Shown: positions 8,929 through 18,345, numbered from the stretch's first letter. The stretch: DNA of 64,000 bases from Chitinophagaceae bacterium (GCA_019638625.1 JAHBTK010000002.1:62001-126000), one strand, 5' to 3'. The notes: generated from the letters alone by a model not told the origin. Translations and numbers: made by a program.

Positions 8929-10395
8929 CTAAAATTTCCTGGTCCACTCCTTCAGCCACCGCTCTATCACCACTTTTGTTTGTGTAAAGAACTCAACAGC
9001 GTGTTTTCCCTGCCCGTGCAGATCACCGAAAAAGCTGTCTTTCCACCCGCTGAACGGGAATTGCGCCACCGGAGCCGCCACTCCGATATTGATGCCGATA
9101 TTGCCGGCTTCCGCTTCGCTCCTGAATTTCCTGGCATGCAGTCCGCTACTGGTAAAGATGCAGGCCATATTTCCATATTTGTTGTTGTTTACCAGTGATA
9201 TTGCCTCCTCAATCGTATTAATATGAGTAAGGCTCATCACCGGCCCGAATATTTCCGTAGCGGCCAGTTCTCCATCTAATGGAATATTTTCGATAATTGT
9301 AGGAGCGATAAAATTGCCGCGTTCATAACCGCTGATAACCGCGTTACGGCCATCCACCAGCAATTGTCCACCTTCCGCCATTCCCTTTTCAATCAAAGTG
9401 TGGATACGGGTTTTGCTTTCCGGTGTAATTACCGGCCCCATCTGCACATCCCCGTCCAAGCCAAAACCGGTTACCCGCTTACGGCTGGCTTCCACCAGGC
9501 TCTCTGTAATATCTTTATGCCCGCCTATCGTGATAATATTCGACGCCGCCAGGCAACGCTGCCCGGCACATCCATACACACTGTCCACTATTATCTGTGT
9601 GGTCATGTCTATATCGGCATCCGGCAGAATGAATACCGGGTTTTTAGCGCCGCCCTGCGCCTGCACTCTCTTTCCATTAGCAGCGCCTTTAGCATATACA
9701 TAACGAGCAATATTAGACGAACCAACAAAACTGATCGCTCTAATAACCGGATGTTCCAGCAGGGCATCTACCACCTCTTTTCCACCATGCACCATGCTGA
9801 TCACTCCTTTAGGCAGATCCAGCTTGTGGATCAGCGCCATCACTTTCGTCATCGTCAGCGGCACTTTTTCGGAAGGCTTAATGATAAAGCTGTTGCCGCA
9901 GGCAATGGCGTAGGGTAAAAACCAGAAGGGGATCATACCCGGGAAATTGAACGGCGAGATACAGGCACATACCCCTAATGGTTGCCTGATCATATATTCA
10001 TCTATACCGGGCGCTATATCTTCGGAGAACTCCCCTTGCATCAGGGTGGGTATTCCGCAGGCATTCTCCACATTTTCTATTGCTCTTATCCATTCCGCTT
10101 TTGCCTCCACATAGGTTTTTCCCGATTCCAGCGTAATGGTCTTCGACAGATCGTCGAGGTTTTCTTCCAGTAAGGTTTTTAGTTTAAACAGGTATTGAAT
10201 TCTTTTCCCCGCCGGAACACGCCTCCATTCCGCGAAAGCGGCAGCGGCGGTATTGGCAGCAGCATCCACATCGCCGGCATTCCCTGCAGGCACCTGTGCC
10301 AACACCGCCTGGCTGGCTGGATTGACTACATCCAGGTAATTCGTACCTTTACTGCTTACCCATTCTCCGTTAATATAATTCTGAAGTTTTTCCAT
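8929..10395 (-). CDS. iolA: CoA-acylating (methyl)malonate-semialdehyde dehydrogenase IolA/MmsA
   Basis: 488 residues, an aldehyde dehydrogenase of the methylmalonate-semialdehyde type. Visible features are the opening [10 protein letters not shown], the segment [30 protein letters not shown], the active-site cysteine segment [11 protein letters not shown], and the C-terminal [27 protein letters not shown] region split over conserved blocks. This class uses CoA. In inositol catabolism it converts malonate semialdehyde to acetyl-CoA and CO2, and it may also serve valine breakdown. The gene lies between iolC and iolG with short gaps of 45 and 50 bases. Confidence 0.92.
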   Translation of the reverse strand: MEKLQNYINGEWVSSKGTNYLDVVNPASQAVLAQVPAGNAGDVDAAANTAAAAFAEWRRVPAGKRIQYLFKLKTLLEENLDDLSKTITLESGKTYVEAKAEWIRAIENVENACGIPTLMQGEFSEDIAPGIDEYMIRQPLGVCACISPFNFPGMIPFWFLPYAIACGNSFIIKPSEKVPLTMTKVMALIHKLDLPKGVISMVHGGKEVVDALLEHPVIRAISFVGSSNIARYVYAKGAANGKRVQAQGGAKNPVFILPDADIDMTTQIIVDSVYGCAGQRCLAASNIITIGGHKDITESLVEASRKRVTGFGLDGDVQMGPVITPESKTRIHTLIEKGMAEGGQLLVDGRNAVISGYERGNFIAPTIIENIPLDGELAATEIFGPVMSLTHINTIEEAISLVNNNKYGNMACIFTSSGLHARKFRSEAEAGNIGINIGVAAPVAQFPFSGWKDSFFGDLHGQGKHAVEFFTQTKVVIERWLKEWTRKF

Positions 10396-10440
10396 ATCTT
10401 ATTTTTGAAGATTATTATTGTTTATTTTTCCCGAAGGCGC

Positions 10441-11457
10441 CTATAGACCACCCCTTTCCTCCACAAACGCGTTCACTTCCTCCAGCGTCGGCATAAAATT
10501 GGCGCAGCCTTCACGGGTAACTATAATAGCGCCGCAGGCATTTCCCATCCTCACACTTTTATACAGGTCCCAGCCCTTCAGGTATCCGTAACAGAAGCCG
10601 CCGAAAAAAGCATCCCCCGCACCCAATACATTGAGCACCTCTACAGGAAAGCCGGGTACTTTTGTTTCAGGTTTCCCCTTTTGAAAAACGGATGCTCCGT
10701 CTTTTCCTCTTTTCACAACAAGCGTCTCCACACCGGCATCCATAATGCTCTGAATGGCATTGTTGATATTCCCTTTGATCTCCGGAGCAGATATCTGCTG
10801 ATGTTTTATAGAAACCTGGCTATGATCTGTCAAAAAAGTGGCTAAAATTTCCTCCTCTGTTCCGGTTACAATATTAAATGAGGGCAACACACTGCGAATG
10901 ACTACGCCAAAGCTCCTGGGGTCATTCCACTGGTCAGCCCGGAAGTCCAGGTCCAGCAGTTTCAAGGTATCATGTTTTTTGGCCATTTCCAGGGCGTATA
11001 ACATGCTGGTACGGCTGGGATCCTTACTGAAAGCCGTACCGGAAAATACAGCGGCCCGGAAGTCGCCGAAAGGCACTGCCCGTATATGATCAAGATTTAA
11101 TTCTATGTCCGCGCAATTGTCCCTGTAATACACCAGGGGAAACCTGTCCGGCGGTTCGATACCAAGTATAACCGCAGAACTTCGGCTACCCGGAATAGTG
11201 GGGATGAAAGCCGTTTCTACTTTTTCTTTCTGCAGAAAATTGCTGATAAAAGCGCCTACCTGGTCGTTGCCGACACCTGTCAGCAGGGCTACTTTAAGTC
11301 CCAGCCGGGTGGCGCCTACTGAAATATTCAATGGGCAGCCGCCTACAAATGCATTGAATGCCTGTATATCTACAAAAGGACTTCCCACGTTGGCGGAATA
11401 GAGATCGATGGATGACCTCCCGAGTGTAAGCAGATCGTATTTCCTGTTCGTATTCAT
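10441..11457 (-). CDS. iolC: 5-dehydro-2-deoxygluconokinase IolC (PfkB family)
   Basis: 338 residues of the ribokinase/PfkB fold. The first motif is in GGCPLNISVGATRLG near residue 40, and the ATP/anion-hole motif LNVLGAGDAFFGGFCYG near residue 280 holds the catalytic Asp. The opening YDLLTLGRSSIDLY is typical of IolC. It phosphorylates 2-deoxy-5-keto-D-gluconate, making the substrate of IolJ. The start codon follows the iolB stop by a single base, so the two are translationally coupled. Length matches the stand-alone IolC form; there is no fused aldolase-like C-terminal domain. Confidence 0.92.
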   Translation of the reverse strand: MNTNRKYDLLTLGRSSIDLYSANVGSPFVDIQAFNAFVGGCPLNISVGATRLGLKVALLTGVGNDQVGAFISNFLQKEKVETAFIPTIPGSRSSAVILGIEPPDRFPLVYYRDNCADIELNLDHIRAVPFGDFRAAVFSGTAFSKDPSRTSMLYALEMAKKHDTLKLLDLDFRADQWNDPRSFGVVIRSVLPSFNIVTGTEEEILATFLTDHSQVSIKHQQISAPEIKGNINNAIQSIMDAGVETLVVKRGKDGASVFQKGKPETKVPGFPVEVLNVLGAGDAFFGGFCYGYLKGWDLYKSVRMGNACGAIIVTREGCANFMPTLEEVNAFVEERGGL

Positions 11458-11458
11458 T

Positions 11459-12331
11459 TTAAGCTTTATTGTTCATATCCGCGGTTACCATCGGCAGCCT
11501 CGGGTCCTGCCCCTTCCAGGTACCAAAAATCCATTCCTGCTGCGGGTCCGGTGTATTGGCCAGCGATTGATCACTGCCTGCCAGAAAATTCAGGTAATAT
11601 ACATTATAACCATGACCGGCTACTACCGGGTGATATCCCTCCGGCACCAGTACGGCCTCATTATCGTGCACTTTGATTATTTCATCCAGGCTCCGGTCGT
11701 CATTATATACCTGCTGTATGGCAAAACCATTGGGTTTGTCAATTTTATAAAAATAAATTTCCTCCAGGTCTGCTTCCAGCAAGGCGCCGTCTACCGCTAC
11801 TTTACGCTCATCGTGCTTATGGGCAGGATACGAGCTCCAGTTGCCTGCCGGGGTATATACTTCTACACAAACAATTTTATGGCAGTCAAACCCGGGCTGT
11901 ACCAGGCTGTTGATCTGCCGGTTGGCATTATCGCCGCCCCTGAACTCAATAGCCGCTTCTTCGGGCTGTTTCAGGTATGCCGGATGATCTTCATCTGTAG
12001 CTACCCAGCAGATGGCGATATCTGTATTATCGTCTTTCGCGGAAAAAGTGAATTGCGTATGCCTGGGCAGATACAGCGTGTGGGCAATACCGCTGAAAAC
12101 ATTCTTTCTGCCGTTAAAGGTTTCCCAGGTTCCTTTGTCAGAATCTACTTTAAAATTGCCTCCGAGCAGTACAATACAATATTCGTTCTCTCCGGTTGAT
12201 TCGCTGAATGATTCGTTTTTTTGAAGCAAGCGGGTCTTGAAGTTCAGGTAGGTCCAACCCGCTTTCTCTGCAGTGAGGTAATGATACTCCGCGCCTTTGC
12301 CTGGCTTCACTAACAACGATTGTTCTGGCAT
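11459..12331 (-). CDS. iolB: 5-deoxy-glucuronate isomerase IolB
   Basis: 290 residues, a KduI/IolB-type bicupin. The metal-binding region is visible at NWSSYPAHKHDERK, and the C-terminal part has VLVPEGYHPVVAGHGYNVYYLNFLAG, typical of IolB. It isomerises 5-deoxy-glucuronate to 2-deoxy-5-keto-gluconate, between IolD and IolC in the pathway. It is the first gene of the minus-strand cluster. Its upstream region carries the candidate promoter and operator at 12360-12396. Confidence 0.93.
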   Translation of the reverse strand: MPEQSLLVKPGKGAEYHYLTAEKAGWTYLNFKTRLLQKNESFSESTGENEYCIVLLGGNFKVDSDKGTWETFNGRKNVFSGIAHTLYLPRHTQFTFSAKDDNTDIAICWVATDEDHPAYLKQPEEAAIEFRGGDNANRQINSLVQPGFDCHKIVCVEVYTPAGNWSSYPAHKHDERKVAVDGALLEADLEEIYFYKIDKPNGFAIQQVYNDDRSLDEIIKVHDNEAVLVPEGYHPVVAGHGYNVYYLNFLAGSDQSLANTPDPQQEWIFGTWKGQDPRLPMVTADMNNKA

Positions 12332-12359
12332 AGCAATTCTTGATTGAGTAGTAAACTTA

Positions 12360-12396
12360 CCAATATAATTCTATTCAACAGGACTGCAAACGTTTG
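12360..12396 (-). promoter_or_regulatory. Candidate iol promoter with overlapping LacI-type operator
   Basis: CAAACGTTTG at 12387-12396 is a perfect palindrome with the central AACGTT common in LacI-family operators. On the minus strand its TTTG half (12387-12390) is followed after 19 bases by TATATTGG (12360-12367), close to the Bacteroidota -33 TTTG / -7 TAnnTTTG promoter. If right, the repressor would cover the -33 element of the iol transcript. The gap is shared with the divergent LacI gene, which could be autoregulated from the same site. No second copy of the palindrome was noticed in the window. Confidence 0.5.
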
Positions 12397-12521
12397 AAAT
12401 TTTTAGCGCTATTGTTATACCCGGCAATTTGTTGCCACTCCCTCCCGGTTAAGGATTTTAGGAGTCCGTTCATAATTTATTTCAAAAAAAAGCGGAAATT
12501 GAGTAGTATTCTGTTACCATC

Positions 12522-13541
12522 ATGAACAAACCTGTAACGATAAAGGATATTGCCAAAAAGTTCAAATGCTCTCCCTCAACCGTTTCCCGTGCACTGAACA
12601 ATCATCCCAGCATCAATGAAGACACCCGGCGTAACCTGCAGGAATATGCTCAAAAGGTAGGATACCAACGCAACCAGGTGTCTTTAAGTCTGCTGAACAA
12701 GAAGTCGGCAAATGTAGGCGTCATTGTTCCTACCATCAACAACTACTACGAGTCAGCCATTATTGAAGGGATTGACGCGGTGTTGCAGAATATGGGATAT
12801 ACCCTGAATATTTGCGTTACCAACGAACAATATCTGCTGGAGGCGGAATACGTAGAGAAATTGCTGTCTAACCGCGTGGAAGGCATATTCCTTTCGGTCT
12901 CGCAGGAAACTTATGACTCCGGCCACTACGAACACCTGGAGCAGGTTGTAAAAAGGGGGTTGCCCCTGATTTATATTGACAGGGAATATGAAGGCTTTGC
13001 AACCGGCAGCGTTACCATTGATGATTATGATGGGGCCTTTGCGGCCGTTGAACACCTTATACAAACAGGGCGGAAAAGAATTGCCCACCTGAGAGGACCC
13101 AATGGAATGGCCCTGGCGGAACAACGGTTCAGGGGGTATATTGAATGCCTGAAAAAACATAACCTGGATATCGATGAGTCGTTGATCATTACCACCAATT
13201 TTAAAGTAGAGAGCGCCATCGAACCCACCCAATCCTTACTGGATCTTCCCGAAGCACCGGATGCCATTTTTGGTGTAAACGACCAGGTGGCCATAGGCGC
13301 CATGAAAGTGATCAGGAGCAGGGGGCTGAAGGTACCGGAGAATATTGCCATTGCAGGGTTTGATGACAGCCCTATCTCCGCTTATATATATCCTTCGCTT
13401 ACCTCTGTGGCCCGCCCGGGAAGAAGAATAGGAATGGAGGCTGCAAGAATTTTTGAAGCTTCCCAGAAAGACACCGGGGAAACAACTGTTACCACGCTGG
13501 TTTTGCCGTCTGAATTAATCATCAGGGAATCGTCCTGTTAA
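12522..13541 (+). CDS. LacI-family transcriptional regulator, probable iol regulator
   Basis: 339 residues. The N-terminal LacI helix-turn-helix and hinge are clear: VTIKDIAKKFKCSPSTVSRALN, broken over two helices, followed by YQRNQVSLSLLNKKS. The rest is a periplasmic-binding-protein-like sensor domain (NVGVIVPTINNYYESAIIEG, then DAIFGVNDQVAIGAMKVIRSRG and IAIAGFDDSP). It is transcribed divergently from the iol cluster with 190 bases between starts, and a CAAACGTTTG palindrome lies in that gap. The effector is probably inositol or a pathway intermediate, by context. Whether it represses or activates cannot be decided from sequence. Confidence 0.88.
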   Translation: MNKPVTIKDIAKKFKCSPSTVSRALNNHPSINEDTRRNLQEYAQKVGYQRNQVSLSLLNKKSANVGVIVPTINNYYESAIIEGIDAVLQNMGYTLNICVTNEQYLLEAEYVEKLLSNRVEGIFLSVSQETYDSGHYEHLEQVVKRGLPLIYIDREYEGFATGSVTIDDYDGAFAAVEHLIQTGRKRIAHLRGPNGMALAEQRFRGYIECLKKHNLDIDESLIITTNFKVESAIEPTQSLLDLPEAPDAIFGVNDQVAIGAMKVIRSRGLKVPENIAIAGFDDSPISAYIYPSLTSVARPGRRIGMEAARIFEASQKDTGETTVTTLVLPSELIIRESSC

Positions 13542-13563
13542 ATTCAGATCACTACATCTGAAC

Positions 13564-13586
13564 CCATTTTCAAATTTCCGTTTCCC
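13564..13586 (-). repeat. Short copy of the TTGAAAAT/GGAAAT octamer repeat
   Basis: On the minus strand this short piece reads as two to three units of the array seen at 5149-5217 (a GGGAAACG-like unit, then GAAAT-TTGAAAAT). It lies just 3' of the LacI-type gene but in the opposite orientation. It may be chance or a degraded copy. Confidence 0.35.
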
Positions 13587-13618
13587 GTGGCCGCCTGTAT
13601 TCTGTTAACGCTTATGCC

Positions 13619-13626
13619 TATCTTTG
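13619..13626 (+). promoter_or_regulatory. Candidate -7 promoter element before the DUF3817 gene
   Basis: TATCTTTG matches TAnnTTTG exactly and lies 43 bases before the ATG at 13670. A good -33 TTTG is not evident at the right distance (only TTCTG near 13600), so the call rests on the -7 box alone. Confidence 0.35.
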
Positions 13627-13669
13627 CGTCCTTTATGCTTATTACCCTCATGATATATTAATCCACAAA

Positions 13670-13975
13670 ATGAATCAGAATTTAAGATCTTTTACTACCG
13701 TAGCCTTTTTAGAAGGGATCTCCTATATCCTGCTTTTGTTTATTGCCATGCCGCTCAAATATTTCTTTGATGCACCACTGGCAGTAAAATATATCGGCTG
13801 GGCACATGGCACCCTGTTTATAGCCTATGTGGTTTTGTTGCTGATCTGTGGCATTCAATACAAATGGAGTTTTAAAAGAATGACTTTCTATTTTGTTGCC
13901 TCGCTCCTCCCCTTTCTGCCCTTTTTTGTTGAAAGAAAACTGAAGCAGGAATATTCCGGCACTCAGGTAAAATAG
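13670..13975 (+). CDS. DUF3817 family integral membrane protein
   Basis: 101 residues with three hydrophobic segments. The sequence LEGISYILLLFIAMPLKYF, followed by KYIGWAHGTLFIAYV and the C-terminal FLPFFVERKL, is the hallmark of the DUF3817 (YdzA-like) family. The function of that family is not known. It lies 128 bases after the LacI gene and 40 bases before the Tat oxidoreductase, with its own candidate promoter. Nothing links it functionally to either neighbour. Confidence 0.8.
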   Translation: MNQNLRSFTTVAFLEGISYILLLFIAMPLKYFFDAPLAVKYIGWAHGTLFIAYVVLLLICGIQYKWSFKRMTFYFVASLLPFLPFFVERKLKQEYSGTQVK

Positions 13976-14015
13976 GCGTATTTTAGGGATACCAGACAAA
14001 CTAAATCAACCGGGT

Positions 14016-15359
14016 ATGAATTCAAGACGAAATTTTATAAGAAAATCTGTGCTGGCGACTGGTGCGGTAAGTATGGGTGGCATACTGCCTGCATTCAGCG
14101 CTAAAAGTTACAGGAATATAATGGGCGCCAATGAAAAGCTCAATATTTCTGTAATGGGAGTCAATTCTCGGGGAAACGCCCTTGCACAGAATTTCGCGAC
14201 ACAACCCAATAGCCGGGTGATCCATATCTGCGATGTGGACAGCCGCGCCATTGAAAAATGCAAACAATCAGTGGGAGCATTTCAACAGGATATACCCACC
14301 GGGTTTGACGATTTTCGAAAATCGCTTGAGAGCAGGGATGTAGATGCATTGGTAGTGGCAGCGCCGGACCACTGGCATGCACCCGCCGCTATACTGGCAT
14401 CGCAGGCAGGCAAACATGTGTACCTGGAGAAACCCTGCAGTCATAATCCACGCGAAGGAGAATTGCTGATCGATACGGTAAAAAAATACAAAAACGTTAT
14501 ACAGATAGGCAACCAGCGCCGATCCTGGCCCAATGTGGTAAAAGGAATACAGGAGGTACATTCGGGAACTATCGGCAACGCGTACTTTGCTAAAACATGG
14601 TATGCCAGCAACCGCCCGTCTATTGGCGTTGGCAAAGAAACCCCGGTACCCTCCTGGCTCAACTATGAACTGTGGCAGGGACCTGCCCCCAGGCGAACAT
14701 TCAAAGACAACCTGATACACTATAACTGGCATTGGTTCTGGCATTGGGGAACCGGGGAAGCCCTCAACAATGGTACCCATATGGTAGACCTGGCCCGCTG
14801 GGGCCTGCAGGTAGAATACCCCACCAAAGTAAGCTCTAACGGTGGCCGGTATGCGTACAGGGACGATTGGGAAACGCCCGACACCCAGGTGATCAATATT
14901 GAATTTGGTAACAACAAGTTAATGACCTGGGAAGGAAGAAGCTGCAGTGCTATGCCTACAGACGGATCCGTTGTAGGCGTGATATTTTATGGCGATAAAG
15001 GTTCTCTGCAGATCGATGCCGGCAATTCGTATAAGGTATTTGATGTGAAAGGACAACTGGTAAAAGAAGAAAAAGACGCCGGTCCCATTGATGCCGGCAG
15101 CAGGATAAGCCCCTCTCAGCAACTGGACGCTATCCATATCCAAAACTTTTTTTCCGCCATCAAAAACGGCGCCTCATTAAACTCCGAAATTGTGGGAGGA
15201 CACCAAAGTACCCTGCTCGTGCAACTGGGTAATATTGCCCAACGGTCGGGGAGATCATTAAACATCGATCCTGCAAGCGGAAGAATAAAACAGGATGAAG
15301 ACAGTATGAAAAAATACTGGGCGCGGGAATACGAAAAGGGTTGGGAACCCCGTATATAA
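14016..15359 (+). CDS. Tat-exported Gfo/Idh/MocA family oxidoreductase
   Basis: 447 residues. The N-terminus MNSRRNFIRKSVLATGAVSM is a twin-arginine signal, so the folded enzyme with its cofactor is expected in the periplasm. The Rossmann part starts KLNISVMGVNSRGNALA. EKPCSHNPREG carries the family's EKP lysine, and the second domain has NNGTHMVDLARWGL in place of the usual D-x-x-x-H segment. The C-terminus (YWAREYEKGWEPRI) is shared with the two other Tat oxidoreductases here. Homologues commonly act on sugars or glycosides with tightly bound NAD(P); the substrate is unknown. The stop lies three bases before the next gene, a secreted hydrolase, so the two form a unit. Confidence 0.85.
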   Translation: MNSRRNFIRKSVLATGAVSMGGILPAFSAKSYRNIMGANEKLNISVMGVNSRGNALAQNFATQPNSRVIHICDVDSRAIEKCKQSVGAFQQDIPTGFDDFRKSLESRDVDALVVAAPDHWHAPAAILASQAGKHVYLEKPCSHNPREGELLIDTVKKYKNVIQIGNQRRSWPNVVKGIQEVHSGTIGNAYFAKTWYASNRPSIGVGKETPVPSWLNYELWQGPAPRRTFKDNLIHYNWHWFWHWGTGEALNNGTHMVDLARWGLQVEYPTKVSSNGGRYAYRDDWETPDTQVINIEFGNNKLMTWEGRSCSAMPTDGSVVGVIFYGDKGSLQIDAGNSYKVFDVKGQLVKEEKDAGPIDAGSRISPSQQLDAIHIQNFFSAIKNGASLNSEIVGGHQSTLLVQLGNIAQRSGRSLNIDPASGRIKQDEDSMKKYWAREYEKGWEPRI

Positions 15360-15362
15360 GCC

Positions 15363-16472
15363 ATGAAAAAACTGGTACTCCTGTCTGTCCTGTGCTGCAA
15401 TACAGCATTCGGCCAGCATGACAACATTTGGAACGATATCCGGCAATACTTTACTGTGCCGGATTCCCTGCAGAATGATTTTGGCGGTTACCGGTCTCCA
15501 TTGTTGTTCAACAACGGAGCGCCGGTGAAAACCAAAAAAGACTGGCAGCGAAGAAAGAAGGAGATCTTAACTGACTGGGAAACATACCTCGGAAAATGGC
15601 CGGCGCCAATGAAAAGCCAGTCATTTCATTATATCGATTCAATAATTCATAACGATCACATACAGTATACTGTTGAGTTTTCCTGGACGCCCAACGAAAA
15701 AACCACCGCCTATTTACTGGTTCCCCGGACGCCGGGTATCAAAGCAGCCGTTGTTACCGTTTTTTATGAGCCCGGGACGGCTATCGGCGAGGGTAGACCG
15801 AACCGCGATTTTGCTATCCAACTGGTAAAAAGAGGTTTTATCACACTATCTCTGGGTACAAAAGAGGCTTCTCAAAGAAATGAGTTTTCCCTTTATTACC
15901 CGTCTATAGACAGCGCTACGGTGCAACCCCTGTCCATGCTGGCCTATGCCGCCAACAACGCTTTTTATGTACTGGCAAACCGAAAGGATACAGACAGCAA
16001 ACGGATCGGTATCGCGGGGCATTCTTTTGGTGGCAAATGGGCGATGTTCGCATCCTGCCTCACCGGTAATTTTGCAGCCGCCGCCTGGTCTGATCCGGGC
16101 ATTGTAATGCAGGAAGATCGAGAATCAATTAACTATTGGGAGCCATGGTACCTTGGCTATCATCCCAAACCCTGGCGTAGCAGAGGATTGATCACTGAGT
16201 CCAACCCGGCTTTTGGTGTATATAACCGGTTGAGAAAGGAAAACAGGAATCTTCACGAGCTGCATGCCCTGATGGCGCCCCGCCCGTTCCTGGTTTCCGG
16301 CGGTTCAGAAGACCCCGTCACGCGATGGAAAGCACTGAATCATAGCATTGAAGTCAATTCGATACTGGGCTTCCGTAACAGGGTGGCTATGACGAACCGG
16401 CCCACACATGACCCCACACCCGAATCAAACGAAGTAATGTATAAATTCTTTGAATACTTTCTTCGCCCCTGA
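15363..16472 (+). CDS. Secreted alpha/beta hydrolase (esterase-like)
   Basis: 369 residues with a short signal peptide (MKKLVLLSVLCCNTAFGQ). The alpha/beta hydrolase features are the nucleophile elbow GIAGHSFGGKW, an acid residue in VSGGSEDPVTRW, and a late His in RPTHDPTPESNE. The N-terminal region with ETYLGKWP resembles the dienelactone-hydrolase/acetyl-xylan-esterase-like proteins of Bacteroidota. Being directly downstream of a Tat oxidoreductase and upstream of an FG-GAP protein, it is probably part of a periplasmic carbohydrate or plant-compound cassette. The exact ester is unknown. Confidence 0.75.
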   Translation: MKKLVLLSVLCCNTAFGQHDNIWNDIRQYFTVPDSLQNDFGGYRSPLLFNNGAPVKTKKDWQRRKKEILTDWETYLGKWPAPMKSQSFHYIDSIIHNDHIQYTVEFSWTPNEKTTAYLLVPRTPGIKAAVVTVFYEPGTAIGEGRPNRDFAIQLVKRGFITLSLGTKEASQRNEFSLYYPSIDSATVQPLSMLAYAANNAFYVLANRKDTDSKRIGIAGHSFGGKWAMFASCLTGNFAAAAWSDPGIVMQEDRESINYWEPWYLGYHPKPWRSRGLITESNPAFGVYNRLRKENRNLHELHALMAPRPFLVSGGSEDPVTRWKALNHSIEVNSILGFRNRVAMTNRPTHDPTPESNEVMYKFFEYFLRP

Positions 16473-16582
16473 TACCCTCCGCGGGTATTCATACAGCGCC
16501 TGTAAAAATTTGTGAAAGAATGGAACTTCTTGTAAAAAAATCATAAATTAAACTTTCCTATTTCTCATTAACACGTATCGTT

Positions 16583-17722
16583 ATGACATTCTTCGTTTTC
16601 GCCATATTGCTGGTATTCACCCAATCAAAAGAGCCCCGGTTTACAGAACAGGTGATCGACAACAATGTTTCCATCGGGTACGGACTGGCCCTCGGCGACG
16701 TGGATGGAGATGGAAAGCCTGATATCATCCTGGCGGACAAGAAGCAGTTTGTATGGTACCGGAACGGGGACTGGCAGCGGTTTGTATTAGCAGAAAACAT
16801 AACGGAGCATGATAATGTGTGCATTGCCGCCCATGATATAGACGGGGACGGCAGGGTGGAAATTGCTGTGGGCGCACAATGGAACCCGGCGGAAACAAGT
16901 AATGATAAACAATCCGGCGCCGTCTTTTACCTGGAAAAGCCCACTGATGTTACCCAACCGTGGACACCGGTAAGACTGCACCATGAGCCTACTACACACA
17001 GAATGCGGTGGGTGAAGGGAGATGACGATAAATACTATCTGATCGTGCTTCCGCTGCATGGTGTGGGAAACAGAAACGGCGAAGGAAAAGCTGTGAAGGT
17101 GATCGCCTACCAGTATCCCGGAAAAGCAAAGGGCGACTGGAAGATGTTTACACTGGATGAGTCCCTGCACCTCACCCATAACTTTGATATCATTCAGGAA
17201 AACGGGAAAACAAAGGGTTTGTATGTAGGCGGCAAAGAGGGCGTGTTGTTTATTCCCAATAAGTTTACCGCTGCTAACGGCAAACAGATGATGCGGGGCA
17301 TGGACCAGCCGGTCGGCGAAATCAGGACTGCTCCGTCAAAAGACAAAAACCCCTGGATCGCCACGATACAACCGATGCACGGTAACAGGCTGGTGGTGTA
17401 CAGCGGTCCGTCGGCAACACCTACGGTACTGGATGAAGACCTGAAAGAAGGACATGCACTGGCTACCGGCGACTTCCTGAACACCGGCAGCAACCAGGTA
17501 GTGGCCGGCTGGCGAAATCCCAACTCACAGGGAAAGGTCGGTATTAAAATATATGCTCCCGGTGCCGCTGGTCAATGGGAATCTTTCTGGATAGACGAGA
17601 ACGGAATGGCCTGCGAGGACCTGCAGGCAGCGGATATGAACGGAGACGGAAAGCCCGACATTGTCGCCGCCGGAAGAGCTACCAAAAACCTCAAGATATA
17701 CTGGAACGAAACCGGGAAATAG
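16583..17722 (+). CDS. FG-GAP/VCBS repeat secreted protein
   Basis: 379 residues with a hydrophobic N-terminal signal (MTFFVFAILLVFTQS). Calcium-binding FG-GAP-like motifs recur: GDVDGDGKPDIILAD near residue 40, HDIDGDGRVEIAVGA near 90, and DMNGDGKPDIVAAGRA near the C-terminus. The spacing fits a beta-propeller. Such proteins are often substrate-binding or adhesive, sometimes lyases in polysaccharide loci. It lies 110 bases after the hydrolase gene, on the same strand, and may belong to that cassette. Catalytic residues cannot be assigned. Confidence 0.78.
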   Translation: MTFFVFAILLVFTQSKEPRFTEQVIDNNVSIGYGLALGDVDGDGKPDIILADKKQFVWYRNGDWQRFVLAENITEHDNVCIAAHDIDGDGRVEIAVGAQWNPAETSNDKQSGAVFYLEKPTDVTQPWTPVRLHHEPTTHRMRWVKGDDDKYYLIVLPLHGVGNRNGEGKAVKVIAYQYPGKAKGDWKMFTLDESLHLTHNFDIIQENGKTKGLYVGGKEGVLFIPNKFTAANGKQMMRGMDQPVGEIRTAPSKDKNPWIATIQPMHGNRLVVYSGPSATPTVLDEDLKEGHALATGDFLNTGSNQVVAGWRNPNSQGKVGIKIYAPGAAGQWESFWIDENGMACEDLQAADMNGDGKPDIVAAGRATKNLKIYWNETGK

Positions 17723-17827
17723 AACCAGGAATGTGTGATTATGTTCATACAGATCCATGAAAGCCGGGATTACTGAAAAAAGAAGAGGTTAGTCCGCCAC
17801 AGGAAAAGTTAAATTGAAAAGACAGTG

Positions 17828-18343
17828 ATGAGGTTTTCTATATCAACATGTATCGTAGTGGTATTTTTTTGCGTAAACAACATTAACGCCCAGGTATTAA
17901 CAGAAGGGCAACCCGGGTTATTTAATGAGGAAAAATTTAGCAAAAGAATTTACCTGGACAGTAATTATTATATACAAACCTTAGTTCCGCTGGAGGTAGA
18001 GTACTTTACTATCGAGTTCTCCAATATCGCTTTTGACAAAGAAAAAAAATTAATGAATATAAAAGGAAAGGTTTGTTTTCATAGTAATGTGCCTGATTGT
18101 ATAGGATTAGAAGGTGTATCCATTTTCTTAGCCAAAGAAAATAAAAATAAGCTTATACGACAGGAGCCTGTCGGAGAAACTGCATTTCGCAAAGAAAACC
18201 GGGAAGAAGGCGTATTTAATATATCATTTTCGGTAAAGAGAAAAAAGAAGCTGTATTTCTATTTCCCATTGTTCTTTGCTCAAAGATTTGATGTTTATAA
18301 AATAAAAGCCTTAATGAGCAGAACTGGCGATTCTGTTTATTAA
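17828..18343 (+). CDS. Secreted protein of unknown function
   Basis: About 171 residues from the ATG at 17828 (a GTG codon lies just before it in frame). The N-terminus is a signal peptide (MRFSISTCIVVVFFCVNNINA). The middle part, with NIKGKVCFHSNVPDCIGLEGVSIFL split across strands, looks like a small beta-sandwich of the carboxypeptidase-regulatory type. I do not recognise the family. It is more AT-rich than its neighbours. Its stop lies two bases before the next small frame. Confidence 0.55.
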   Translation: MRFSISTCIVVVFFCVNNINAQVLTEGQPGLFNEEKFSKRIYLDSNYYIQTLVPLEVEYFTIEFSNIAFDKEKKLMNIKGKVCFHSNVPDCIGLEGVSIFLAKENKNKLIRQEPVGETAFRKENREEGVFNISFSVKRKKKLYFYFPLFFAQRFDVYKIKALMSRTGDSVY

Positions 18344-18345
18344 AG

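Noticed and set aside
16473..16489. Terminator after the hydrolase gene (ATACCC..GGGTAT)
   Set aside because: The stem is only six base pairs and no T-run follows.
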